From: Campylobacter lari
Lineage (GTDB): Bacteria > Campylobacterota > Campylobacteria > Campylobacterales > Campylobacteraceae
NCBI RefSeq assembly: GCF_001017575.1
Contig: NZ_CP011372.1
Coordinates: 806,001 to 870,000, forward strand
Length of the DNA: 64,000 bases
Direction of reading: 5' to 3'
The notes beneath the pieces are model-generated. The model was not told the origin of the DNA and searched no databases. It saw nothing but the letters and a program-made list of their open reading frames with translations. The translations under genes were made by a program, and so were the position numbers. Shown in pieces: positions 18,617-26,098 of this stretch; position 1 is the first letter of the stretch; each line of letters begins with the position of its first letter.

Positions 18617-19899
18617 AAATAAAAACATTTTTCCTTTTTACACTTGGATTTTTTTGTATTGCTTTTTTTATATTGTTTTATTTTTTCAATGAAAGCTATA
18701 TCAATACTACGGTAAAAAATACTTATGAGCAAAAACTAAAAACACTCAATGATGTTTTACAATTTCAGTTATTAGATACACTAAATTCCAATAACATCAA
18801 GCAATTTGCTCAAAATACCAGAGCGGATTTTATCATTAAACAAAATAATGATATTTTTTCATCATTAAAAGATTATTCTTATTTTCTAAATCATTTTAAG
18901 TCTAATTTTACTCATGATTTTTATAAGCAAAAAGAAATTTATTTTAAAGCTTATACTTATAAAAACTATCAATACATCATCATTGTATATCCTAAAATAC
19001 ACTCTTTGGTGCAAAATTTTTGGATTAAAAATATTATTATTTTTTCTTTCTTTTTACTTGTACTTGTTGTGTTTTATTTTGTTGTATTTAATTTTTTCAA
19101 AAATTATTTTCAAGAATTATTATTGTTTGTTAAAAGTATCAAATCAAACACTAATTTTATTTTAAAATATAATTTTGTTTATGAATTAAAAAATTTAAAT
19201 TTACGCTTATTGAAAATTAAAAAATTACTCATCAAGCAAGAATTAAAAAACAAAAAACAAGCAAAGAAAATTCAAACCAAAAACACCCAACTAAGTAATG
19301 TAATCAGCGCTATATCACATGAGCTTAAAAACCCTATAAGCGTTATAGATTTAAGCTTGCAATCTTTAAAAGAAACCAATGATGAAAATATGAAATTATT
19401 TTTACTTGAAAAAATTCACAAACAAAGCGTAAAAATCAACCAACTAACACACAAACTCAATTTTGTTTTTAATCTTAATTTTGATTCTTTAAATTTAGAA
19501 AAATTCGACCTATATGCTTTAAGTAAAAATTTGTTAGAAAGTTTTAGAGATGATAGGTTGAAAATTCAAGGCCAAACAAGCTTTATCAAAGCGGATAAAT
19601 TTCTCATAGAACAAGTCATGATTAATCTAATAGATAATGCCTTAAAATACAGCAAAAAGGAAGTGTTAATCATTGTAGAAAATCAAAATTTTACTATCAT
19701 AGATCAAGGTGTAGGCATAGAAGAAAAACATCTTAAATTTATAACAAAAAAATTCTACAAAGCAAACTCAACACAAAATAACTCTTTTGGATTAGGATTG
19801 TTTTTAGTTAAAAAAATACTTTCTTTACACAAAAGTTCTTTAAAAATTCAATCTAGCCCACAAAAAGGTAGTGTTTTTTCTTTTAATATTAATTTATAA
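18610..19899 (+). CDS. phosS: Sensor histidine kinase, probable PhosS
   Basis: 429-aa membrane kinase paired with the response regulator; GTG start at 18610 overlapping the regulator stop by 7 bp. Two membrane helices (about 3-23 and 139-160) enclose a periplasmic sensor of about 115 residues with no known fold. The kinase core has His237 in AISHELKNPISV, N-box INLIDNALKYS, G1 IIDQGVGIE and G2 SFGLGLFLVKK. There is no recognisable HAMP; a coiled-coil linker takes its place. The sensor does not resemble PhoR, in line with the non-classical PhosS described for C. jejuni. Confidence 0.8.
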   Translation: MLKIKTFFLFTLGFFCIAFFILFYFFNESYINTTVKNTYEQKLKTLNDVLQFQLLDTLNSNNIKQFAQNTRADFIIKQNNDIFSSLKDYSYFLNHFKSNFTHDFYKQKEIYFKAYTYKNYQYIIIVYPKIHSLVQNFWIKNIIIFSFFLLVLVVFYFVVFNFFKNYFQELLLFVKSIKSNTNFILKYNFVYELKNLNLRLLKIKKLLIKQELKNKKQAKKIQTKNTQLSNVISAISHELKNPISVIDLSLQSLKETNDENMKLFLLEKIHKQSVKINQLTHKLNFVFNLNFDSLNLEKFDLYALSKNLLESFRDDRLKIQGQTSFIKADKFLIEQVMINLIDNALKYSKKEVLIIVENQNFTIIDQGVGIEEKHLKFITKKFYKANSTQNNSFGLGLFLVKKILSLHKSSLKIQSSPQKGSVFSFNINL

Positions 19900-19977
19900 T
19901 TTATAAATACGCTTATTAATGTATTTTTAATGTAGTTCTAACTAATATAATAAAAAAATAATTCACAAGGAGAAAAA

Positions 19978-20472
19978 ATGCTTTCAAAAGAAGTAGTGGC
20001 TTTATTAAATGAACAAATCAATAAAGAAATGTATGCGGCAAATTTGTATTTGAGTATGAGTTCATGGTGCTATGAGCATAGCTTTGATGGCGCTGGAGCG
20101 TTTTTGTTTGAGCATGCAAGAGAAGAAAGTGATCATGCAAGAAAACTCATCACTTATTTAAATGAAACTGATTCTAAAGTAGAATTAAAAGAAGTTAAAA
20201 AACCTGATAGTGAATTTAAATCATTGCTTGATGTGTTTGAAAAAACTTTTGAGCATGAGCAAAGCATTACTGCTTCTATTAACAATCTTGTAGATTTTAT
20301 GCTTTCAAGTAAAGATTATTCTACTTTTAATTTCTTGCAATGGTATGTAAGCGAACAACACGAAGAAGAAGCGCTTTTTAGAGGTATAGTAGATAAAATC
20401 AAACTCATAAGCGATAATGGCAATGGCTTATACATGGTAGATCAATACATCAAAAACTTAATCAATAAATAA
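19978..20472 (+). CDS. cft: Non-heme ferritin (Cft/Ftn)
   Basis: Iron-storage cage protein. Ferroxidase ligands are in NEQINKEMYAANLYL, the EHAREESDHARKL helix (ExxH) and SEQHEEEALF. 164 aa matches bacterial FtnA-type ferritins without heme. AAGGAG precedes the ATG, and a TATAAT-like box lies about 25 bp farther upstream. A clear terminator follows. In C. jejuni cft is next to pstS; here the two-component pair is inserted between them. Confidence 0.96.
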   Translation: MLSKEVVALLNEQINKEMYAANLYLSMSSWCYEHSFDGAGAFLFEHAREESDHARKLITYLNETDSKVELKEVKKPDSEFKSLLDVFEKTFEHEQSITASINNLVDFMLSSKDYSTFNFLQWYVSEQHEEEALFRGIVDKIKLISDNGNGLYMVDQYIKNLINK

Positions 20473-20475
20473 TTT

Positions 20476-20503
20476 TTTAGCTTCCATAAATTTGGAAGCT
20501 AAA
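20476..20503 (+). terminator. Terminator of the ferritin gene
   Basis: 11-bp stem TTTAGCTTCCA / TGGAAGCTAAA with a short loop, three bases after the stop, followed by ATATCTTTT. Confidence 0.8.
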
Positions 20504-20578
20504 TATCTTTTAATTTAAAAGAATTCTTGCAAAATAAAAGTAAATTTGCTAAAATACTTTTTATTTAAAAGGATTTTT

Positions 20579-21214
20579 ATGCAAATGAACGAAATTACTG
20601 ATAAACTTAAATTTATACTCCAAAAAGAAGGCATAAAAAACGCCAAAGATTCTGATGTAGCTAAAATGCTAAATATTAATCCTGATACCTTTTATAGTAT
20701 GAAATTTAGAAATTCCATACCTTATAAACAAATACTTCATTTTTTAAATGAAAGAAATATCAATATTAATGCATTTTTTTATGAAGATTCTCTTGAGAGC
20801 AATACTCCAGCACTTGATTTAAACTATAATGTTTTAAAATATTATGATGTTAATGCTTCTATGGGAGGTGGAGCTTTAAATGATAATGTGAGTTTTTCAG
20901 AAGTGATTATAGATGAAAAACTAAGTGATTTTTTTGGCTCTAAAGATTGTGATATCATCCCATGTATAGGCGATAGCATGGAACCTGAAATCAAAGATGA
21001 TTCTTTGTGCTTAATAGATAAAAGTAAAAGCTTTAAAGAAGGCGGGGTTTTTGCGGTAAATACTCGAGATGGTTTGTTTATCAAACAAATTTTTAAAAGT
21101 AATAAAGGTGGAGTTTATCTACACTCTTTTAATCTAAGTTATGCAGATGTTCATTATCAAAATGGTGATTTTTTAATCGTGGGTAAGGTAGTGGGAACTA
21201 TAAGTAGAATTTAA
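20579..21214 (+). CDS. S24-family (LexA/CI-like) transcriptional regulator
   Basis: 212-aa protein with an N-terminal helix-turn-helix (about 20-58) and a C-terminal S24 peptidase-like fold. The catalytic pair is Ser123 (CIGDSMEP) and Lys169 (GLFIKQ). The usual Ala-Gly autocleavage bond is not evident in the hinge (NASMGGG), so it may bind DNA without SOS cleavage. ATG at 20579 is used because AAAAGGA sits 6 bp upstream; an earlier ATG at 20546 lacks one. Lies in core sequence between ferritin and the cytochrome cluster, not in the accessory island. Confidence 0.75.
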   Translation: MQMNEITDKLKFILQKEGIKNAKDSDVAKMLNINPDTFYSMKFRNSIPYKQILHFLNERNININAFFYEDSLESNTPALDLNYNVLKYYDVNASMGGGALNDNVSFSEVIIDEKLSDFFGSKDCDIIPCIGDSMEPEIKDDSLCLIDKSKSFKEGGVFAVNTRDGLFIKQIFKSNKGGVYLHSFNLSYADVHYQNGDFLIVGKVVGTISRI

Positions 21215-21381
21215 CACTTTCAAGAAACTTCTTTTTTTAATATTTATATTAATAAATAATTAATTAAAGTGTAAATTTAAGTTATTTTTTATTAAAAAAT
21301 AGTCAAAATTATACTTTAATAGTTAATAGATAATAAATAAGAGTATTTTTATCTTTTAACAAACTACATGAAAGGGAAGTT

Positions 21382-23319
21382 ATGAAACACAAATTAGCTA
21401 AGGTTGCTACCTATGCCTGTTTAGCTTTAGGCATAAGTTTGAGTTCGCAAGCTTTTGCTTCTTCAGAGCCTAGAACCCTTGATGGATATGTAGCTCAAGA
21501 AGATGCATTTTTTGACTATCTTTACAAACACCACCCTATTTTTAAATATGAAAAAGAAGGGCGTTTGGTGGGTAAATTTACCCATAGTGATAGAACTGAA
21601 AACTGGGTTTTAAATCAAAATGGAGCTAAATTTGCTGCTGAGCATGATTTAAAACAAGCTTCTATTACTTATCGTTTGCCTTATGAGTCTTTTTTGGATT
21701 TTCCAAACAAATTTGTAGGTCCAAAAAAATGCGGTGAGTGTCACCCTGCACAATATGCCTCTTGGGAGCGTTCTCGTCATGCAAAAACCGTGCGTTTTCC
21801 GCATGAAATGGAAGAAGTTGGTGGAGCTGATGGTTTGAAAAAACCTATGTATAATTCTCAAGCTACTATTTTACCTGATGGAATTTATCCAAATGATGTT
21901 TATGCTCTCATTGGAACACCAAGAACAAAATATGGTTTTATAGATAGATGGCTTGTGCGTGGAACCTACCATGTTGAAGATGGAAATTTGAGTGATTTAA
22001 GTGGTAAATTAACCGCTGGAGGTAATCAATTCTCAAGACTTTGGAGTGAGTTTTTAACCCCTGAAATGGCACAAAAAATAGCTGCATTTGCACCTGGTTT
22101 TCCTACTAAAATGGAAGATTTTGGAGGAAATGGCTCTCAAGTATGGGGAACAAACTCTTATGCTGCAACCTATAAAGAAAAAGCTGTTTTCCAACCTGCT
22201 ACTGCATATTGTGAAACCTGTCATACTTTTAAATTTGACTTTAAAAGTAAGGAAGAATTTTATAAAGCACTGGGCAATCCAAAAGAACTTCAAAAACATA
22301 CCATCTCAAAAGGTATTACTTGCGAGGAATGCCATGGGGCTGGAGCACATCTTTATGGAGCAAGAGGTGCGGGTATGCCATCAAATTGTGAAAGATGTCA
22401 TCAAAGATTTTCATATAATGAAACCGATGCTAAAATCAATCCTAGAAAACCTTTCAACGCATATTTTAAATCAAGTTGTCCTGCGTGTGGAACAGAAGGT
22501 GCTCAAATGTATTCTTCAGCACACTATGATAAGGGTATGAGATGTAATACTTGTCATGATCCACATGAAGTAACTTTTAATGATTGGAAAAGCGGTTATA
22601 CTAAAACAAAACTTAAAAAAACTTGTAAAGACTGTCATGAAACTCAAGCAAGCTTTTTCAAAAAAGGCGGAATTCATGCAAAAGATAATTGTACAGCTTG
22701 TCACATGCCAAATATGATGAGTTGTGAAAACTTTGGAGCGGTTCAAAACCCTGATAAAGGCGGGTTTGATAATGTTAGAGCTTCACATATTTGGAATATC
22801 AAAGTAGATAAAACAGCAAAAACACTTAACCCACCAGAAGGCAAAGAAAGATCACCTAAAGTTGGTGGTTGGACTATAGCTAGAGATGATGAAGGTAGAT
22901 TTTTCCTTGATTTAATGTGGAGTTGTGGTAGAACTAGTTTTAGTGATATTAATCTAATGGGCCCTGGCGCAAGTGGTTGTCATAGTCCTGTGCAATCAAC
23001 CTTACCTGAAAAACTTCACTTTAGCAATCAAGAAATGATTTATGATAAGGTAATGGAGTGGCAAAACCCTGTTAAAGAAGGCTATGAGAAAATTAGAAAA
23101 GGCATAGCAAATATTGATAAAACTTTTGCTGAAAAAACCAAACTTTCAGTAGAGCAAAAATCAAAAGTACTAAGCCTAACAAATCAAGCTCAAGCCATAG
23201 CTGATAGACTAGAAAAAGATGGTTCTTGGGGTGTTCATGGACCTGCTTATTCTAAGAAAATCATAGAAGAAGCTTTAATTTATATCCAAGAAGCACAAAA
23301 TATCCTAAATGGTAAATAA
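21382..23319 (+). CDS. Octaheme c-type cytochrome, MccA/SirA-like, with CX17CH heme site
   Basis: 645-aa exported cytochrome (signal peptide 1-26, ..SQAFA). Seven ordinary heme sites: CGECH 117, CETCH 277, CEECH 314, CERCH 336, CNTCH 388, CKDCH 415, CTACH 437. An eighth is Cys515, 17 residues, then Cys533-His534. Seven CXXCH plus one wide motif (CX15CH) is the signature of the MccA heme-copper sulfite reductase of Wolinella and its SirA relatives. Extra cysteines at 366, 369 and 448 could bind copper, as two Cys do in MccA. A dedicated heme lyase lies downstream. Role as sulfite reductase or a related multi-electron reductase is inferred. Confidence 0.8.
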   Translation: MKHKLAKVATYACLALGISLSSQAFASSEPRTLDGYVAQEDAFFDYLYKHHPIFKYEKEGRLVGKFTHSDRTENWVLNQNGAKFAAEHDLKQASITYRLPYESFLDFPNKFVGPKKCGECHPAQYASWERSRHAKTVRFPHEMEEVGGADGLKKPMYNSQATILPDGIYPNDVYALIGTPRTKYGFIDRWLVRGTYHVEDGNLSDLSGKLTAGGNQFSRLWSEFLTPEMAQKIAAFAPGFPTKMEDFGGNGSQVWGTNSYAATYKEKAVFQPATAYCETCHTFKFDFKSKEEFYKALGNPKELQKHTISKGITCEECHGAGAHLYGARGAGMPSNCERCHQRFSYNETDAKINPRKPFNAYFKSSCPACGTEGAQMYSSAHYDKGMRCNTCHDPHEVTFNDWKSGYTKTKLKKTCKDCHETQASFFKKGGIHAKDNCTACHMPNMMSCENFGAVQNPDKGGFDNVRASHIWNIKVDKTAKTLNPPEGKERSPKVGGWTIARDDEGRFFLDLMWSCGRTSFSDINLMGPGASGCHSPVQSTLPEKLHFSNQEMIYDKVMEWQNPVKEGYEKIRKGIANIDKTFAEKTKLSVEQKSKVLSLTNQAQAIADRLEKDGSWGVHGPAYSKKIIEEALIYIQEAQNILNGK

Positions 23320-23366
23320 AAACAAAGGAAGAATAAAAAATTCTTCCTTCAAATAAGGAGCTAGTC

Positions 23367-25433
23367 TTGAAAAATTTAATCACTCGACTTTTTATTGTCC
23401 TTTTTACTCTTTTTATGCCATCAGGATTTATTTTTGCTGAGGCTAATGGAGAAATAGGCTCAATAGAAGGTGTAAAAAGTATTAGCTTAGCGCAAGCTCA
23501 AGAAATGCTAGATCAAAACAATACTTATTTTTTTGATGTCAATTCAGAGCAAGATAGACAAGCTAATGGATATATACCTAATTCCATATCAACCTATGTG
23601 GAAAATTGGCAAAATTTACTACCTAATGATAAAAATGCAAATTTAGTATTTTATGGTTTAAATCGTTTTAGATTTGAAGCTTCTCAAGCTGCCGCAGTTG
23701 CTATAGAACTTGGCTATAAGAACTCTGTTGTAATGCTTGATGGCATTGAATCATGGGTAACTTCAGGTAGAAAAGTTGAAAAAATAGATACAGTTAAATG
23801 GGAAAAAGCTAAAGAAATTATCGAGTTTAAAGATACTATTCACTCAAGATTTAAATTTAGCAATACCCCATCTTGTCGTGATTGTCATGCTCAAAAAGGT
23901 AAAGGCATTAGAGTTGATATTGCAGCAAGTAAAAACTTAATCAATCAAAAATGCGCAACTTGCCATGAAAAAGCAAGTAATGCTTTAGCAAAGAGTGCTC
24001 ATGGGGTGCAAGAGTTCTTACCTGCTCAAGATACACAAAAGAAAAAAGAAAAACCATCTTGTGCGACTTGTCACTCTGTTCATATCACTCCAAAACATTC
24101 AGGAATTTATTCACAAAAACAATTAGTCGATCAAAAGTGCGCACAATGCCATAAACAAAAAAGCACAACTTTTCATATGACTTTCCATGGTAAAGGTATG
24201 GTATTAAGCACACCAGGTGAAACTCCAAGTGTTGCTACTTGTTCTGATTGTCATGGTAAACACAATATATTAAAATCAAGCGAAAGAAACTCAACCCTCT
24301 CGCCAATAAACCGTGTTCAAACTTGTAAATCATGTCATCCAAATGCAAATGAAAATTTCGTAAATTGGATGGCGCATGCTGATCATAGCGATGGTGAAAA
24401 ATATCCTGGGTTACATGGTGCTTATATATTCATGACTATTTTGGTGATTTCTGTATTTGTTTTCTTTGGAGCCCATACTATACTTTGGTGCTTGCGTTTA
24501 ATTACTATGCGTATAAAATATCCTAAAGAATGGAAAGAAGCAAGAAAAGCAGCGCATGAAGATAAAGTAAGAGTAAGAAGATTTAGTACTTTCCATAGAA
24601 TTCAACATTTCTTTATGGCAGCTAGCTTTTTGGGTCTTGCTTTCTCAGGCTTACCACAAAAATTCTATGATTCAGCGTGGGCTAAACCTATGATTGATTT
24701 AATGGGTGGAGATATCATTAATGCAGCAACCATACATCATATTTCAGCTATAGTAATGTTTGCAGTATTTTTCTCTCACATTGGAGAAATCATCATTGTA
24801 AATTGGAAACGCCGTGATGTAGCAAGAGATCCAATCACTGGTAAAATAAGCTTTATGAAAGTTTTAAAAGCTACTTTTGGTCCTGATTCTTTAATGCCAA
24901 ATTGGCAAGATTTTAAAGATATGAAAGATCATTTTAAATGGTTTTTTGGTTTTGGACCAAGACCGCAATTTGACCGCTGGACTTATTGGGAAAAATTTGA
25001 TTATTTAGCAGTATTTTGGGGTATGTTTATCATTGGTATTTCAGGGCTTATTTTATGGTTTCCTGCTTTCTTTGGTAAATTTTTACCAGGTGAAGCAATC
25101 AACTTAGCAACCCTACTTCACTCTGATGAAGCTTTACTTGCTACAGGATTTATTTTTGCAATTCACTTCTTTAATACACATTTTAGAGCAGATCGCTTCC
25201 CTATGGATATGGTGATTTTCTCAGGAAGTATTAGTGAAGAAGAGATTAAACAAGAAAGAAGCGTATGGTATAAACGCTTAAAAGAAAGTGGAAAATTAAG
25301 CACGTTATATGAAAATAAAAGTAACTTCAAAGCATATCAATGGCTAGCTAAACTTGCAGGTTTTGCAATGCTAATCACTGGTTTGGTATTTTTATTTTTA
25401 ATGCTTTATACTTTCTTTAACACTATCTTATAA
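23367..25433 (+). CDS. Fusion: inactive rhodanese, hexaheme cytochrome c, cytochrome b membrane domain
   Basis: 688 aa. After a signal peptide (1-24) comes a rhodanese-like domain (about 38-130) whose active-site loop reads FYGLNRF with no Cys, so it cannot transfer sulfur in the normal way. Six CXXCH sites follow at 170, 196, 232, 258, 292 and 320. The C-terminal half has about five membrane helices with histidines suited to two b hemes (FHRIQHFFMAA, IHHISAIVMFAVFFSH, LLHSDEALLATGFIFAIHFFNTHF limited here to its parts). Together this looks like a quinol dehydrogenase passing electrons from the menaquinone pool to the octaheme cytochrome encoded 47 bp upstream. Confidence 0.8.
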   Translation: MKNLITRLFIVLFTLFMPSGFIFAEANGEIGSIEGVKSISLAQAQEMLDQNNTYFFDVNSEQDRQANGYIPNSISTYVENWQNLLPNDKNANLVFYGLNRFRFEASQAAAVAIELGYKNSVVMLDGIESWVTSGRKVEKIDTVKWEKAKEIIEFKDTIHSRFKFSNTPSCRDCHAQKGKGIRVDIAASKNLINQKCATCHEKASNALAKSAHGVQEFLPAQDTQKKKEKPSCATCHSVHITPKHSGIYSQKQLVDQKCAQCHKQKSTTFHMTFHGKGMVLSTPGETPSVATCSDCHGKHNILKSSERNSTLSPINRVQTCKSCHPNANENFVNWMAHADHSDGEKYPGLHGAYIFMTILVISVFVFFGAHTILWCLRLITMRIKYPKEWKEARKAAHEDKVRVRRFSTFHRIQHFFMAASFLGLAFSGLPQKFYDSAWAKPMIDLMGGDIINAATIHHISAIVMFAVFFSHIGEIIIVNWKRRDVARDPITGKISFMKVLKATFGPDSLMPNWQDFKDMKDHFKWFFGFGPRPQFDRWTYWEKFDYLAVFWGMFIIGISGLILWFPAFFGKFLPGEAINLATLLHSDEALLATGFIFAIHFFNTHFRADRFPMDMVIFSGSISEEEIKQERSVWYKRLKESGKLSTLYENKSNFKAYQWLAKLAGFAMLITGLVFLFLMLYTFFNTIL

Positions 25434-25460
25434 CCTTATTCGCTATAATAGCGAATAAGG
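25434..25460 (+). terminator. Strong hairpin between cytochrome b fusion and thioredoxin genes
   Basis: Perfect 12-bp stem CCTTATTCGCTA / TAGCGAATAAGG with a 3-nt loop, right after the stop, followed by ACTTTTCC. It may end most transcripts so that the two maturation genes downstream are made at a lower level than the cytochromes. Confidence 0.75.
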
Positions 25461-25489
25461 ACTTTTCCTAACTTTTTCAAGGATTTTAA

Positions 25490-26089
25490 ATGTTTAAAAC
25501 AATACTCACACTTAGTTTTTTAAGTATTTTTTTTATAGCTTGTTCTAATGAAGAAAAACTTGATTCTAATTTAATCTCAAGTGGCACACAATTTTCTAAA
25601 GAAAATTTGCAAAAAGCAAATGATTTAGATAAAAAATCTTATGAAGAAATAGCTCATTTATTTAAAGATAATGCAAATATAAAAAGTGATGATAAAAACA
25701 TTTTAATCATTTTCAGCGCAAATCATTGCCTTTATTGTGATAAATTAAAAGAAGAAATTAAGAATGATAAAAAAATACAAGAACTTATAAAAGAAAAATA
25801 CAGCTCATATTATATAAATATAAGCTATAAAAAAATTCATACATTTTATAAAAATCACAAAAGCGACTTAAGTACAGCCGAACTTTCTAGTATTTATGAT
25901 ATAGTAGCCACCCCTACTATTGTAATTTTAAACAAAAACAGCCAAACTTTGCTAAATTATCCTGGTTTTATTAGCGCAAAAAGATTAAGCGCTACAATGG
26001 AGTTTTTAAACCAAAAAGAAAATCAAAATTTAGACGAAGCAACCATAGCACAAAAACTTATACATTTTTATAAAGAAAATAATATTTAA
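25490..26089 (+). CDS. Thioredoxin-fold lipoprotein (apocytochrome thiol reductase type)
   Basis: 199-aa protein with a lipoprotein signal (lipobox FFIAC, Cys18), so it is anchored facing the periplasm. The thioredoxin site is HCLYCDKL (CxxC), with the cis-Pro segment VATPTIVIL. This is the SoxW/ResA/CcsX-like class that keeps heme-binding cysteines reduced before ligation. It lies 10 bp before the CcsBA gene, matching a role in maturing the cytochromes of this cluster, perhaps the wide-spaced cysteines in particular. Confidence 0.8.
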   Translation: MFKTILTLSFLSIFFIACSNEEKLDSNLISSGTQFSKENLQKANDLDKKSYEEIAHLFKDNANIKSDDKNILIIFSANHCLYCDKLKEEIKNDKKIQELIKEKYSSYYINISYKKIHTFYKNHKSDLSTAELSSIYDIVATPTIVILNKNSQTLLNYPGFISAKRLSATMEFLNQKENQNLDEATIAQKLIHFYKENNI

Positions 26090-26098
26090 AGGTTAAAA

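Noticed and set aside
22440-22560. Extra heme site at CPAC (366-369) of the octaheme cytochrome
   Set aside because: The motif lacks the following His (CPACG), so it is not a normal heme site; it may bind another metal.
21649-22746. Open frames opposite and overlapping the octaheme cytochrome gene
   Set aside because: They have no ribosome sites, are rich in Cys, Phe and His from the complementary strand, and lie within a clearly coding gene; similar shadows over ftsK, lpxD, hypD and pstB were also left out.
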